Source: Gammaproteobacteria bacterium
GTDB lineage: Bacteria; Pseudomonadota; Gammaproteobacteria; Pseudomonadales; Porticoccaceae
Reading direction: 5' to 3'
DNA length: 64,000 nucleotides
NCBI GenBank assembly: GCA_016191205.1
Contig: JACPPB010000009.1
Location: 62,001-126,000 of the forward strand
Shown here in pieces: positions 52,877 through 62,743 of this stretch (its first letter is position 1; the number at the start of each line of letters is the position of its first letter). Under the pieces are notes generated by a model. The model saw nothing but the letters and a program-made list of their open reading frames with translations. It was not told the origin of the DNA and searched no databases. Both the position numbers and the translations under genes were made by a program.

Positions 52877-53914
52877 TCAAGTGAAATCCTCGGGGATTTT
52901 TGCTTTTTCGCGTGCGGACTCTTTGGTTACGACTCTCTGTTGCACGAGACGACGCAGGCACTGATCCATGGTTTGCATGCCATGGCTGGCGCCGGTCTGG
53001 ATCGACGAATACATCTGGGCGACCTTGTCTTCGCGAATCAGGTTGCGAATCGCGGGGGTGCCGATCATGATTTCGTTGGCGGCAACGCGGCCGCCACCGA
53101 TTTTCTTCATCAGGGACTGCGAGATAACGGCCTGCAACGATTCGGAAAGCATCGAGCGCACCATGGATTTCTCCCCACCGGGAAATACGTCGACAATCCG
53201 GTCGATGGTTTTGGCCGCCGAGGTGGTGTGCAGCGTGGCAAACACAAGGTGTCCGGTTTCGGCCGCCGTCAGTGCGAGGCGAATGGTTTCCAGATCGCGC
53301 ATTTCACCCACCAGGATGATGTCGGGGTCCTCGCGCAGTGCCGAGCGCAGCGCTTCGCTGAAGCCATGGGTGTCCTTGTGGACTTCGCGCTGGTTGACCA
53401 GACACTTTTTGCTTTCGTGGACGAATTCGATCGGGTCTTCGATGGTAAGGATGTGCTGGTAGCGGTTTTCGTTGACGAAGTCGACCATGGCCGCCAGCGT
53501 GGTGCTCTTGCCGGAGCCCGTGGGTCCGGTCACCAGGACCAGCCCCCGCGGCAACATGGAGATGTCGCGGAAAATCTGCCCGAAGCCCAGATCGTCCAGC
53601 GTGAGCACCCGCGACGGGATGGTGCGGAACACACCGCCGGCACCGCGGTTCTGATTGAATGCGTTGACCCGGAAGCGCGCCACCCCGGGGACTTCGAAGG
53701 AGAAATCCGTTTCCAGGAACTCTTCATAGTCGCGTCGCTGTTTGTCGTTCATAATTTCGTAGATCAGCCCATGCACCTGCTTGTGTTCCATGGGGGGCAG
53801 GTTGATGCGGCGCACGTCGCCGTCAATGCGGATCATGGGCGGTAGTCCGGCGGACAGGTGTAAATCCGAGGCACCCTGCTTGACGCTGAATGCGAGCAGT
53901 TCGGTAATGTCCAT
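52877..53914 (-). CDS. pilT: Type IV pilus retraction ATPase
   Basis: 345 residues, the normal PilT length. Walker A GPTGSGKS at 130-137, aspartate box TIEDPIEFVH, Walker B IILVGEMRDLETI, histidine box TLHTTSAAKTIDR and AIRNLIRE near the C-terminus. ATG 53914 with AGGA 6 bases upstream is chosen; an in-frame upstream start would add 18 unlikely residues. Target motor of the Pil-Chp pathway; divergent from yggS. Confidence 0.96.
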   Translation of the reverse strand: MDITELLAFSVKQGASDLHLSAGLPPMIRIDGDVRRINLPPMEHKQVHGLIYEIMNDKQRRDYEEFLETDFSFEVPGVARFRVNAFNQNRGAGGVFRTIPSRVLTLDDLGFGQIFRDISMLPRGLVLVTGPTGSGKSTTLAAMVDFVNENRYQHILTIEDPIEFVHESKKCLVNQREVHKDTHGFSEALRSALREDPDIILVGEMRDLETIRLALTAAETGHLVFATLHTTSAAKTIDRIVDVFPGGEKSMVRSMLSESLQAVISQSLMKKIGGGRVAANEIMIGTPAIRNLIREDKVAQMYSSIQTGASHGMQTMDQCLRRLVQQRVVTKESAREKAKIPEDFT

Positions 53915-53988
53915 GTTCAGTCCTGTTGATTCCTGGTAGATCGCTGCCCCGACGCGAGCGCGCTGCACCGGCTGGCCGTCTCAAGTAT

Positions 53989-54696
53989 ATGTTCAATCTG
54001 GCGAAAAACATAAGCGCAGTGCGCGCGGAAATCCACCGGGCGGCGCAGGCCGCGGGCCGAAATGCCAACACTGTCATGTTGCTTGCCGTGAGCAAGGGCC
54101 AGCCGGTGGAAGCCATCGCCGCCGCCGTTGCCGCCGGTGTTCGCGACTTTGGTGAAAATCAGGTCCAGGAAGCGCTGAAAAAAATGGCAGCGCTCAGCCA
54201 GGAGCGCCTGCGCTGGCATTTCATCGGTCCGGTACAGTCCAACAAGACCCGCGCCATTGCGGAGCATTTCGACTGGCTCCACAGCCTGGACCGGTTGTCC
54301 ATCGCCGAGCGTCTCGCGCGCCAGCGCCCGCCCGGGATGGCGCCGCTGGACGTTTGTCTGCAAGTGAATATCGACCGCGAAGCGACCAAGGCCGGTGTCG
54401 ACCCGGACCAGCTCGAAGTCCTGGCGCGGGCCGTGGTGGCGCTGCCCAATCTCCGGCTGCGGGGCCTGATGGTCATTCCGCGACCGCGCGCGGGGATGGC
54501 GCAGCGTCAGCCGTTCCGGGAGCTGGCGTCCCTGCTGGCGCGGTTGCGCGCCACGTCGCCCCGGTTCGCGGGTTTGGATACACTGTCCATGGGCATGTCG
54601 GCGGACCTCGACGCCGCCATCGCCGAAGGCGCCACCGTGGTCCGCATCGGTCGCGCCATTTTCGGCCCGCGCCCGGACCCTCAACCCCACTCCTAG
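53989..54696 (+). CDS. yggS: PLP homeostasis protein (YggS/PROSC family)
   Basis: 235 residues, alanine-racemase-like barrel without the second domain. The PLP lysine is in LLAVSKGQPVE; FGENQVQEALKK, WHFIGPVQSNK and LSMGMSADLDAAI are family signatures. It binds and buffers pyridoxal phosphate. ATG 53989 starts the conserved part. It is located 11 bases before proC, its common partner. Confidence 0.95.
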   Translation: MFNLAKNISAVRAEIHRAAQAAGRNANTVMLLAVSKGQPVEAIAAAVAAGVRDFGENQVQEALKKMAALSQERLRWHFIGPVQSNKTRAIAEHFDWLHSLDRLSIAERLARQRPPGMAPLDVCLQVNIDREATKAGVDPDQLEVLARAVVALPNLRLRGLMVIPRPRAGMAQRQPFRELASLLARLRATSPRFAGLDTLSMGMSADLDAAIAEGATVVRIGRAIFGPRPDPQPHS

Positions 54697-54707
54697 AGAT
54701 TGGTTGC

Positions 54708-55544
54708 GTGCAGCACAGCAAACTGGTGTTTATCGGCGGCGGCAACATGGCCGCCAGCCTGGTCGGTGGCTTGATCGCGCAGGGCTATCCGGCGGCCTGC
54801 ATCACCGTCTGCGATCCCGTCGCCGAGGCGCGCACGCGCCTGGCGACGCAATTCGGGGTCGCCACCACGGATGACAACCGCGCCGCGGTCGGGGTGGCCG
54901 AGGTCGTGGTGCTGGCGGTCAAACCCCAGGTGATGGCATCCGTCGTTGCAGAGCTCGCCCCCGCGCTCGGGCGCGGGGCGCTGGTGATTTCCATCGCCGC
55001 TGGAGTGCCCGTCGCGGCGCTCGCCGGACTGCTGGGCGCGGACGTCGCCATCGTGCGCTGCATGCCCAACACCCCGGCGCTGGTGGGCGCCGGTGCTACC
55101 GGACTCTACGCCGGCGCCGGCGTCAGCGCCGACCAACGCCGCATCGCCGCGGAGATTCTGGGCGCCGTGGGTACCACGGTGTGGGTGGCGAGCGAGCGCG
55201 AAATCGACGCGGTCACGGCGGTCTCCGGCAGCGGCCCCGCCTACTTTTTTCTCGTGATGGAAGCCATGATGGCGGCAGGTATCACGCTCGGTCTGACGCC
55301 CGCGGTGGCGGGTCAGTTGACGCTCCAGACCGCTCTCGGGGCCGCCCGCATGGCGCTCGACAGCGATGTGGACGTGGCGGAACTGCGCCGGCGCGTCACC
55401 TCGCCGGGCGGCACTACCGCAGCGGCGCTCGCGGTGCTCGATGCCGGTGGACTGACCGCGCTCTTTGGTCGCGCGCTCGCCGCCGCCGATGCGCGCGGAC
55501 GGGAGATGGGTGCCGCCATGCTCCCGGAGTACCCGCGGTCATGA
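54708..55544 (+). CDS. proC: Pyrroline-5-carboxylate reductase
   Basis: Last step of proline synthesis with NAD(P)H; 278 residues. N-terminal dinucleotide site FIGGGNMAASLVGG, then VVLAVKPQ, VRCMPNTPALVGAGATGLY, SGSGPAYFF and TSPGGTTAAAL. GTG 54708 is the start that puts the Rossmann strand in place. It overlaps yggT by 4 bases (ATGA). Confidence 0.96.
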   Translation: MQHSKLVFIGGGNMAASLVGGLIAQGYPAACITVCDPVAEARTRLATQFGVATTDDNRAAVGVAEVVVLAVKPQVMASVVAELAPALGRGALVISIAAGVPVAALAGLLGADVAIVRCMPNTPALVGAGATGLYAGAGVSADQRRIAAEILGAVGTTVWVASEREIDAVTAVSGSGPAYFFLVMEAMMAAGITLGLTPAVAGQLTLQTALGAARMALDSDVDVAELRRRVTSPGGTTAAALAVLDAGGLTALFGRALAAADARGREMGAAMLPEYPRS

Positions 55545-56128
55545 ATACCGTGATCGGGTTGTTGGTCTACACCATTCAGTACGCGGGCGCACTGCTGGCC
55601 GCGTTGTTTCTGTTACGGTTTCTGCTGCAATTGGCGCGTGCCAGTTTTTACAACCCGATCTCGCAGTTCGTGTATCGGGCCAGCCGGATCCCGGTGGATG
55701 GCCTGACGCGCCTGTTGCCGGCGGTGGGTCGTTTCAACCTGGCCAGTCTGGCGCTCGCCCTGGCGATGGAATGGCTCGCCATAGTTTTCACGCTGCTGGT
55801 CGTGGGCGCCGGCTTGCCCGGAATCATTCTGCCGATGTGGTGGGGTGTGCTGGGGCTAGTGTCGCTGCTGGTCAATCTGTATTTCTACGGAATTTTCGCG
55901 ATGGTCGTGCTGAGCTGGGTGGCGCCCCAGACCCATCACCCCGCTGCCCTGTTGCTGATGCAGTTACTGGAGCCCGTACTTGGCCCGGCACGTCGCGTCA
56001 TTCCGCCGCTGGGCTGCCTGGATCTGTCGCCCATGCTGGTGCTGTTCGCGCTGGGCGCCCTGCGCCTGCTGCTCCGTAATCTGGCCGTGGGCAGCGGCAT
56101 GATCGCGGGGCTGGTGCCGGGATTTTGA
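55541..56128 (+). CDS. yggT: YggT family membrane protein
   Basis: 195 residues, two YggT repeats with about four to five membrane segments: LLVYTIQYAGALLAALFLLR, then LARASFYNPISQ with FVYRASRIPVDGLTRLLP, and a second unit ending in LLEPVLGPARRVIPPLGCLDLSP. The function is unknown; relatives occur with proC, where osmotic stress or septum roles were proposed. It is coupled to proC. Confidence 0.93.
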   Translation: MNTVIGLLVYTIQYAGALLAALFLLRFLLQLARASFYNPISQFVYRASRIPVDGLTRLLPAVGRFNLASLALALAMEWLAIVFTLLVVGAGLPGIILPMWWGVLGLVSLLVNLYFYGIFAMVVLSWVAPQTHHPAALLLMQLLEPVLGPARRVIPPLGCLDLSPMLVLFALGALRLLLRNLAVGSGMIAGLVPGF

Positions 56129-56131
56129 CCG

Positions 56132-56440
56132 GTGACGACCGCCGGGCCCTTCGGCCAGTGGCGCGATGACACCCTGGTTCTGCGCTGCCGGGTGCAAACC
56201 AATGCCCGCCGCGACGCCTTCCTCGGCGGCCATGGCGAACGCCTCAAGCTGGGGCTGGCGGCGCCGCCGGTGGACGGCAAGGCGAATGCCCGCGCGATCG
56301 AATTTCTGGCCGCCGCGTTCGGGGTGCCCAAATCGCGGGTGACGCTGGTGCGCGGCAGCCGCAGTCACGACAAGGTGTTCGCCATCGCCGCGCCGACCCG
56401 GTTGCCAGCGGAGGCGCTGGTGGCGGGTTCCCCGCCCTGA
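56132..56440 (+). CDS. yggU: YggU/DUF167 family protein
   Basis: 102 residues. [22 protein letters not shown], in two parts, then [20 protein letters not shown] and [18 protein letters not shown] match DUF167. GTG start 3 bases after the yggT stop. The function is unknown. Confidence 0.92.
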   Translation: MTTAGPFGQWRDDTLVLRCRVQTNARRDAFLGGHGERLKLGLAAPPVDGKANARAIEFLAAAFGVPKSRVTLVRGSRSHDKVFAIAAPTRLPAEALVAGSPP

Positions 56441-56520
56441 CGCGGACCTGCTCACCCCGGCCGCGCTTGCCTGCGTCCGACCCCGTCTTTAGACTTCCCG
56501 GGTTCCGAGAGTCGTACCCC

Positions 56521-57669
56521 ATGCCGGACAGCTTTCCCCCTGATTCCGTTGGTCTGGCCGTGCCAGAGGTCCACCACTTTGCCGAGCCGCTCGAACTGAG
56601 CTGCGGCCGGCGGCTGGCATCCTATGAGCTCGTGGTCGAAACCTACGGCGAGCTCAACGCCGCGCGCAGCAACGCCGTATTGATCTGCCACGCCCTGAGC
56701 GGTAACCATCACGCGGCCGGGTTCCACCGCGTGGACGATGCCAAACCCGGGTGGTGGGACGATTACATCGGTCCCGGCAAACCGATCGATACGCGATATT
56801 TCTACGTGGTCTGCCTGAACAATCTCGGCGGTTGTCATGGCAGCACCGGTCCGCGCACGATCAATCCCGAAACCGGCCTGCGTTGGGGCAAGCATTTTCC
56901 GCCGCTACGGGTGCGCGACTGGGTGCTGAGTCAGGCCCGGCTCGCCGACCGCCTGGGCATCGAGCAGTGGGCGGCGGTGATCGGCGGCAGCCTGGGCGGC
57001 ATGAACGCGATGCGCTGGGCGCTCGAATATCCCGCGCGCGTCCGCCACTGCGTGGTGATTGCCTCGGCCCTGAAGCTGACCGCGCAGAATATAGCCTTCA
57101 ACGAAATCGCCCGGCGCGCGATCCGCTCCGACCCGGATTTCCGCGACGGGGACTTTGCCGAACACGGTGTCGTGCCGCGCAACGGCCTCGCGCTCGCGCG
57201 GATGGTGGGCCATGTCACTTACCTTTCCCATGCCCTGATGGGACAGCGCTTCGGCCGCGAACTGCGTTCCGGCTCTTTTGCGCGCGGCCTGGAGGTGCCG
57301 GTCGAGTTCAAGGTGGAAAGTTACCTGCATTATCAGGGCGACAAGTTTGCCGAGAGTTTTGATGCCAACACCTACCTCCTGATCACCAAGATGCTCGACT
57401 ATTTTGATCTGGCGCGGGAATACGGCGACGATCCGGTGGCGGCGTTCCGGACCGCGCGCGCGCGGTTCCTGGTGGTCTCCTTCACCAGCGACTGGCGCTT
57501 TGCGCCGCAGCGTTCGCAGGAAATCGTCCAGGCCCTGGTCGCTGCCAACCGCGACGTGGCCTATGCGTGCATCGACTCCGACATGGGGCACGACGCCTTT
57601 CTGCTGCCCAATGCCCGCTACGAAAAACTGTTGCGGACCTACATGGCCCGGGTTGCGGAGACCTGCTGA
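56521..57669 (+). CDS. metX: Homoserine O-acyltransferase
   Basis: 382 residues, alpha/beta-hydrolase fold. It acylates homoserine for methionine synthesis; the succinyl-CoA type is likely in this lineage but is not proven. Nucleophile S157 in GGSLGGMNA, the [11 protein letters not shown] oxyanion region, [12 protein letters not shown], and the late DMGHDAFLL with the catalytic histidine. ATG 56521 is chosen over an upstream in-frame start. It overlaps metW by one base (TGATG). Confidence 0.95.
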   Translation: MPDSFPPDSVGLAVPEVHHFAEPLELSCGRRLASYELVVETYGELNAARSNAVLICHALSGNHHAAGFHRVDDAKPGWWDDYIGPGKPIDTRYFYVVCLNNLGGCHGSTGPRTINPETGLRWGKHFPPLRVRDWVLSQARLADRLGIEQWAAVIGGSLGGMNAMRWALEYPARVRHCVVIASALKLTAQNIAFNEIARRAIRSDPDFRDGDFAEHGVVPRNGLALARMVGHVTYLSHALMGQRFGRELRSGSFARGLEVPVEFKVESYLHYQGDKFAESFDANTYLLITKMLDYFDLAREYGDDPVAAFRTARARFLVVSFTSDWRFAPQRSQEIVQALVAANRDVAYACIDSDMGHDAFLLPNARYEKLLRTYMARVAETC

Positions 57670-58262
57670 TGCTGCGCGTCGATCTGGATATTGTGCGGCG
57701 CTGGATTGCGCCCGGCAGCCGGGTTCTGGATCTCGGCTGCGGCGATGGCGAGCTGCTGCGGGTGCTGATGGACAGCCGTGGTGTGGAAGGCTACGGCATC
57801 GAAATCGACCCGGAGAAAATCACCCACTGTGTCGCCCGCGGCGTCAATGTGATCGAAGCCGATGTCGATCAGGGGCTGACCGATTTCCCGGACAAGAGTT
57901 TCGACACCGTGCTGATGGCCAATTCCATGCAGGTGCTGCGCCGCCCCGATCACGCCATCGCCGAGATGCTGCGCGTAGGCGAGGAATGTATCGTCACCTT
58001 CCCCAATTTCGGCAATATCCGCACCCGCCTGTTCCTCGCGGCCTGGGGTCGCATGCCGGTCACCCGGCAGTTGCCCTACCAGTGGTACGACACACCCAAT
58101 ATCCACTTTTGCACGGTGCAGGATTTCGAGGCTCTGTGCCGGGAACGATCGATCCGGGTGCTGCACCGCGAATTTGTGGCCGAACAATTCCCCGATCGGC
58201 TGCTCAAAGGAGTATGGTCCAATCTGTTCAGTGCCACCGCGATCTACCATTTGGCGAAATAA
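57669..58262 (+). CDS. metW: MetW, partner of MetX
   Basis: 197 residues with a SAM-methyltransferase-like fold: VLDLGCGDGELLRVL, GYGIEIDPEKI and the MetW hallmark SFDTVLMANSMQVLRRPD; QWYDTPNIHFCTVQDFEALC follows. MetW is required for MetX activity in several proteobacteria. Its start overlaps the metX stop, so expression is coupled. Confidence 0.95.
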   Translation: MLRVDLDIVRRWIAPGSRVLDLGCGDGELLRVLMDSRGVEGYGIEIDPEKITHCVARGVNVIEADVDQGLTDFPDKSFDTVLMANSMQVLRRPDHAIAEMLRVGEECIVTFPNFGNIRTRLFLAAWGRMPVTRQLPYQWYDTPNIHFCTVQDFEALCRERSIRVLHREFVAEQFPDRLLKGVWSNLFSATAIYHLAK

Positions 58263-58295
58263 CCCGTCTCCAATGACTACCTGAGGACGCGACCT

Positions 58296-58751
58296 ATGAA
58301 AATAATGCAATTGTCTCCGCTGTCCCGCCTGTTGATCGTTCCCCTGCTGATTTTCGCGGGCAGTCTGTCGGCGGACGACCGGCCGTTCCGCGAATTCGGC
58401 GATTACCGCGTTTATTACAGCGCCTTCAACAGCAGCTTCGTGAGTCCGGAGGTCGCCGCTGCTTATGACATCGTGCGGGGCCGTGATCGCGGTCTGGTCA
58501 ATATCGCCGTCATGCCCGCCGGGACGATCGGCGGCCGGCCTGCTGTAGTAAAAGGAAAGGTTGCCAACATTTTCGCCCAGAGCCAAGAGTTGAAGTTTCT
58601 CGAGGTTCGCGAGGGCGATGCGGTTTACTACCTCGCGCCGTTCAACTTTGAAAACGAGGATTCGCTGACGTTCAACATCACGGTGAAACCGAATCCGGAC
58701 ATGCCCTCCTACACGCTGTCGTTTCAACACACGTTTTATCGTGATCGCTAA
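58296..58751 (+). CDS. DUF4426 exported protein
   Basis: 151 residues with a signal peptide (LLIVPLLIFAGSLSADD) and a small beta-rich domain: FGDYRVYYSAFNSSFVSPEVA, in two parts, and LSFQHTFYRDR at the C-terminus. Homologues stand at the same place, between metW and rdgB, in Pseudomonas. No function is known. Confidence 0.88.
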   Translation: MKIMQLSPLSRLLIVPLLIFAGSLSADDRPFREFGDYRVYYSAFNSSFVSPEVAAAYDIVRGRDRGLVNIAVMPAGTIGGRPAVVKGKVANIFAQSQELKFLEVREGDAVYYLAPFNFENEDSLTFNITVKPNPDMPSYTLSFQHTFYRDR

Positions 58752-58754
58752 GCC

Positions 58755-59366
58755 ATGAACACCGAGGTCATCCTGGCCAGCAACAATGCAGGCAAGCTCC
58801 GCGAGTTGCGCGGCCTGCTGGCCGAACTGGGCCTCGATCTGATATCCCAGGGCGAACTTGGGGTGAGCGCGGTCGCGGAGACCGGCAGCACGTTTGTCGA
58901 CAACGCCCTGCTCAAGGCGCGTCACGCGGCGCGGGAAAGCGGCCGCGCCGCGCTCGCCGATGATTCCGGCCTGGAAGTCGACTGGTTGCAGGGCGCACCG
59001 GGAGTGCATTCGGCACGCTTTGCCGGGGAAGGCGCCGACGATGCGCGCAACAATCGGAAACTCCTGGAGCTGCTCCGCGACGTGCCGGCCGCTCAGCGGA
59101 GCGCACGGTTTCGCTGCGTCCTGGTCTACGTCGATTCGGCCACCGATCCGGCGCCGCTGATTGGTGAAGGCGTGTGGGAGGGCCGCATCCTGGCGCAGCC
59201 GTGCGGCGGTGGCGGCTTTGGTTACGATCCCCTGTTTCTGATCCCCGAGCTCGGTTGCGCGGCGGCGGAACTGGCGGCGGCCGAGAAGAACGTCCGGAGT
59301 CACCGCGGCCATGCGTTGCGGGAACTGCTCCCGAAGCTGCGCGCGCGGGTTGCCGCCAAGTGTTGA
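58755..59366 (+). CDS. rdgB: Non-canonical purine NTP pyrophosphatase (ITP/XTP)
   Basis: 203 residues of the Ham1/RdgB family, which hydrolyses dITP/XTP. ASNNAGKLREL at the N-terminus, TFVDNALLKARHAA, ADDSGLEVD, GGFGYDPLFLIP and the C-terminal SHRGHALREL are all present. It starts 3 bases after the DUF4426 gene and overlaps hemW. Confidence 0.96.
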   Translation: MNTEVILASNNAGKLRELRGLLAELGLDLISQGELGVSAVAETGSTFVDNALLKARHAARESGRAALADDSGLEVDWLQGAPGVHSARFAGEGADDARNNRKLLELLRDVPAAQRSARFRCVLVYVDSATDPAPLIGEGVWEGRILAQPCGGGGFGYDPLFLIPELGCAAAELAAAEKNVRSHRGHALRELLPKLRARVAAKC

Positions 59367-60496
59367 AGCTGCCACCGCTGGCGCTTTATGTGCACGTTCC
59401 TTGGTGCGTACGCAAATGCCCCTACTGCGATTTCAATTCGCACCAGGCCGTGGGCGTACTGCCCGAGGCCGAGTACGTCCAGGCCCTGATCGCCGATCTG
59501 GACTGCGAGCGGGAGCGCGCACAGGGCCGCCGTTTCGGCAGTGTTTTTATCGGTGGCGGCACACCCAGCCTGTTTTCGGCGCCCGCCATCGCCGCGGTGC
59601 TGGACGCGGCGGACCGGCGCATCGGCTTCACCCCGGATGCCGAGATCACCCTGGAGGCGAATCCCGGTACCGCCGATGCGGACAACTTTCGCGGCTATCG
59701 CGCCGCCGGGGTCAACCGGCTGTCCATTGGCGTGCAATCGTTCTCCGATCCGCAGCTTGCGGCGCTCGGCCGTATTCACTCGGGTGGCGAGGCGCTGCGC
59801 GCGTTTGATCTGGCCCGCGCGGCCGGCTTCGAGAACATCAATCTCGATCTCATGCACTGTCTGCCGGGACAGACGCCGGCCCAGGCGGTCGCCGATCTGG
59901 AGCAGGCCATTGCCCTCGCCCCAGAGCATCTGTCCTGGTATCAGCTCACCATCGAGCCCAACACCCTGTTCTATCGCAAACCGCCGCGTCTGCCCGACGA
60001 GGCTGTGCTCGAAGCCATCAACACCGCCGGCGCGACGTTGCTCGACTTCGCCGGTTACCGGCAGTACGAGGTGTCGGCCCATGCGCGCGACGGGCGACAC
60101 AGCCGTCACAACGTCAATTATTGGGAATTCGGCGATTATATCGGGATCGGTGCCGGCGCCCACGGCAAGCTCACCGATCCGGACGCAGGCTGCATCCGGC
60201 GGCGGCGCAAGGTGCGTCATCCCCGGGAGTATCTCGCGCGGGACGACGACCGCTGCGCCGAACAGCTGACGCTGGCGGCAGTCGACCTGCCCCTGGAGTT
60301 TTTTCTGAACGCCCTGCGGTTGAACATCGGCGTGCCGGCGCGCTACTTTGCCGAGCGCACCGGCCAACCGCTGACGGTCATAGCGGGACCCTGGAGTGAT
60401 CTCGTCCGGCAGGGTCTGGCCGCACCGCTCACCGACCGGCTGGCGACGACGCCCACCGGGCACCGCTTCCTGGATACGGTGCTGGCCGCGTTTTGA
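59363..60496 (+). CDS. hemW: HemW radical-SAM heme chaperone
   Basis: 377 residues. Radical-SAM cluster motif C15-x3-C19-x2-C22 (WCVRKCPYCDFNSH), then IGGGTPSL, RLSIGVQSF and the HemW C-terminal domain. It is a heme-binding relative of coproporphyrinogen dehydrogenase. The start overlaps the rdgB stop: TTG 59363 or GTG 59360. Confidence 0.94.
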   Translation: MKLPPLALYVHVPWCVRKCPYCDFNSHQAVGVLPEAEYVQALIADLDCERERAQGRRFGSVFIGGGTPSLFSAPAIAAVLDAADRRIGFTPDAEITLEANPGTADADNFRGYRAAGVNRLSIGVQSFSDPQLAALGRIHSGGEALRAFDLARAAGFENINLDLMHCLPGQTPAQAVADLEQAIALAPEHLSWYQLTIEPNTLFYRKPPRLPDEAVLEAINTAGATLLDFAGYRQYEVSAHARDGRHSRHNVNYWEFGDYIGIGAGAHGKLTDPDAGCIRRRRKVRHPREYLARDDDRCAEQLTLAAVDLPLEFFLNALRLNIGVPARYFAERTGQPLTVIAGPWSDLVRQGLAAPLTDRLATTPTGHRFLDTVLAAF

Positions 60497-60528
60497 ATCG
60501 GCAGCAACGCCGGTGACATGGTTTTGAC

Positions 60529-62706
60529 ATGGATAGTGGTTACGATGGACGGTGGCCCATGGTGTCGTATCGGGAAATGAGCGATCTGCCGCTGCAAAAA
60601 AATCCGCCGTCTTATCGGGATGATCCGTCCGCTACCCGGGACGATGGCGTCGATTACCAGCAACCGGCGTACTACATCAACCGCCATCTCAGTCTGATGC
60701 AGTTCAACCTTCGGGTACTGGAGCAGGCGCTGACGGAGTCCTACCCGCTGCTGGAGCGATTGCAGTTTCTGCTCATTTTCAGCGCCAACCTCGACGAGTT
60801 CTATGAAATCCGGGTCGCCTGGCTCAAGCGTCAGATCAGCTTTGCGCGCGAGGTTGTCGCTACCGACGGGCTCCAGCCCCAGGATGTGCTGAAGGAACTC
60901 TGCGCCATCTGCCATGGTGCCATTCAGCGCCAGTACCGGATTCTGAATGAAACCCTGCTGCCGGCGCTGGAACGCGAAGGTATCCGGTTTCTGGCGCGGG
61001 ATACCTGGACTCCGGAAATCGATCGCTGGGCGCAGGAGTACCTGCGCGAACAGGTGTTACCGGTCATCAGTCCCATTGGTCTGGATCCGGCCCATCCCTT
61101 CCCGCGCCTGGTCAACAAAAGCCTCAACTTCATTGTCAGCCTGGAAGGCCGCGATGCCTTTGGCCGCGAGAGCGGCCTCGCCATTGTGCCGGCGCCGCGC
61201 TCGCTGCCGCGCATCATCCGGGTTCCGGACCAGCTGTGTCAGGGCGGAGACAATTTCGTGTTTCTGTCGTCGGTGATTCATTCGCACGTCGATTTTCTGT
61301 TTCCGGGCATGCGCGCGACGGGTTGTTATCAATTCCGGATCACCCGCGATGCGGATCTGGACCTGAACGCGGCGGAAGTCGAAGACATTGCACGCGCGTT
61401 GCGGGGCGAGCTGCACACGCGCCGCTTTGGCAGCGCGGTGCGACTGGAAGTGGCCGCCGAGTGTCCGCAGGAACTGGTCGAGTTTCTGCTCGATCAGTTC
61501 AATCTGGAGCACGCCGACCTCTACCACGTGGAAGGTCCGGTGAATCTGGGCCGCATGATGCAGCTGCGCGGCATGGTCAATCGGCCCGATCTGGTGTTTC
61601 CGCCGTTTACCCCCAGTCTGCCCGCGCCGCTGCGCGAGGACCCCAATTATTTCCAGGTGCTGACAGAATGCGACATGTTGTTGCATCACCCGTACCAGTC
61701 CTTTACCCCGGTGATCGATCTGTTGCGCCAGGCGGGGCGCGATCCGCTGGTACTGGCGATCAAGATGACGCTGTACCGCAGCGGCCCGCGCTCCGAGATC
61801 GTCGACTTGCTCGCGGAGGCCGCGCGGGCCGGCAAGGAAGTCACCGTGGTCATTGAATTGCGGGCGCGGTTCGACGAGGCGGAAAATCTCCAGCTCGCGA
61901 GCCAGTTGCAGGAAGCCGGTGCGGTGGTGACCTATGGTGTCGTGGGTTACAAGACGCACGCCAAGGCGATGCTCATCGTGCGGCGCGAGGGTCGAGAACT
62001 GAAGCGTTACGTCCATCTGGGCACCGGCAACTACCACGCCGGCAATGCCCGGCTCTACACCGACTACAGCCTGCTCAGCGCAAACGCCGATCTCGGCAGC
62101 GACCTGCACACTTTTTTCCAGCAGTTGACGGGCATGGGGCGCGCGGAGCATGTCAAAAAGCTGTTCACCGCACCCTTTACGCTGCAAACCAAACTGCTGG
62201 CGCTGATCGACCAGGAAATCCAGGTGGCGCGCGACGGCGGGGAGGCGCGCATCGTATTCAAGGCCAACGGACTCACGGACGCGAGCCTGATCCAGGCGCT
62301 CTACCGGGCAAGCGCTGCGGGGGTCAAGGTCGAGCTGATCATTCGCGGCATGTGCTGTCTGCGTCCGGGTCTGCCGGGCATATCGGAAAACATCCGCGTG
62401 ATTTCCGTCATTGGCCGCTTTCTCGAGCATTCGCGCGTGTATTACTTCCGCAACGGCAAGCCCGCGGTTTACTGCGCGAGCGCCGATCTCATGGAGCGCA
62501 ACCTGCGCAACCGCCTCGAAATCGCCTTTCCGCTGCTTGATCCGGCGCTGGCTCAGCGCGTGATCGGGGAACTGGAGACCCTGCTCACGGATAATTGTCA
62601 GAGCTGGGAGCTGCACGACGATGGATCTTATGTGCTTCGGCGGCCGCAACCTCCGGACGCCGAGTATCGCGCACAATCGAGTTTGCTGGCACGCCTGGCG
62701 GATTAG
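60529..62706 (+). CDS. ppk1: Polyphosphate kinase 1
   Basis: 725 residues; reversible synthesis of polyphosphate from ATP. N-terminal YYINRHLSLMQFNLRVLEQA, catalytic histidine H496 in YVHLGTGNYHAGNARLYTD, second conserved histidine H634 (HSRVYYFRNG), and NLRNRLEIAFPL at the end. The true start is uncertain: ATG 60529, or internal ATGs within the first 30 non-conserved codons. It is convergent with ppx, the classic pair for polyphosphate turnover. No clear Pho box was seen. Confidence 0.95.
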   Translation: MDSGYDGRWPMVSYREMSDLPLQKNPPSYRDDPSATRDDGVDYQQPAYYINRHLSLMQFNLRVLEQALTESYPLLERLQFLLIFSANLDEFYEIRVAWLKRQISFAREVVATDGLQPQDVLKELCAICHGAIQRQYRILNETLLPALEREGIRFLARDTWTPEIDRWAQEYLREQVLPVISPIGLDPAHPFPRLVNKSLNFIVSLEGRDAFGRESGLAIVPAPRSLPRIIRVPDQLCQGGDNFVFLSSVIHSHVDFLFPGMRATGCYQFRITRDADLDLNAAEVEDIARALRGELHTRRFGSAVRLEVAAECPQELVEFLLDQFNLEHADLYHVEGPVNLGRMMQLRGMVNRPDLVFPPFTPSLPAPLREDPNYFQVLTECDMLLHHPYQSFTPVIDLLRQAGRDPLVLAIKMTLYRSGPRSEIVDLLAEAARAGKEVTVVIELRARFDEAENLQLASQLQEAGAVVTYGVVGYKTHAKAMLIVRREGRELKRYVHLGTGNYHAGNARLYTDYSLLSANADLGSDLHTFFQQLTGMGRAEHVKKLFTAPFTLQTKLLALIDQEIQVARDGGEARIVFKANGLTDASLIQALYRASAAGVKVELIIRGMCCLRPGLPGISENIRVISVIGRFLEHSRVYYFRNGKPAVYCASADLMERNLRNRLEIAFPLLDPALAQRVIGELETLLTDNCQSWELHDDGSYVLRRPQPPDAEYRAQSSLLARLAD

Positions 62707-62743
62707 CCTTTGATCGCGCGCCGGTCAGCGGCCACGGCCGACT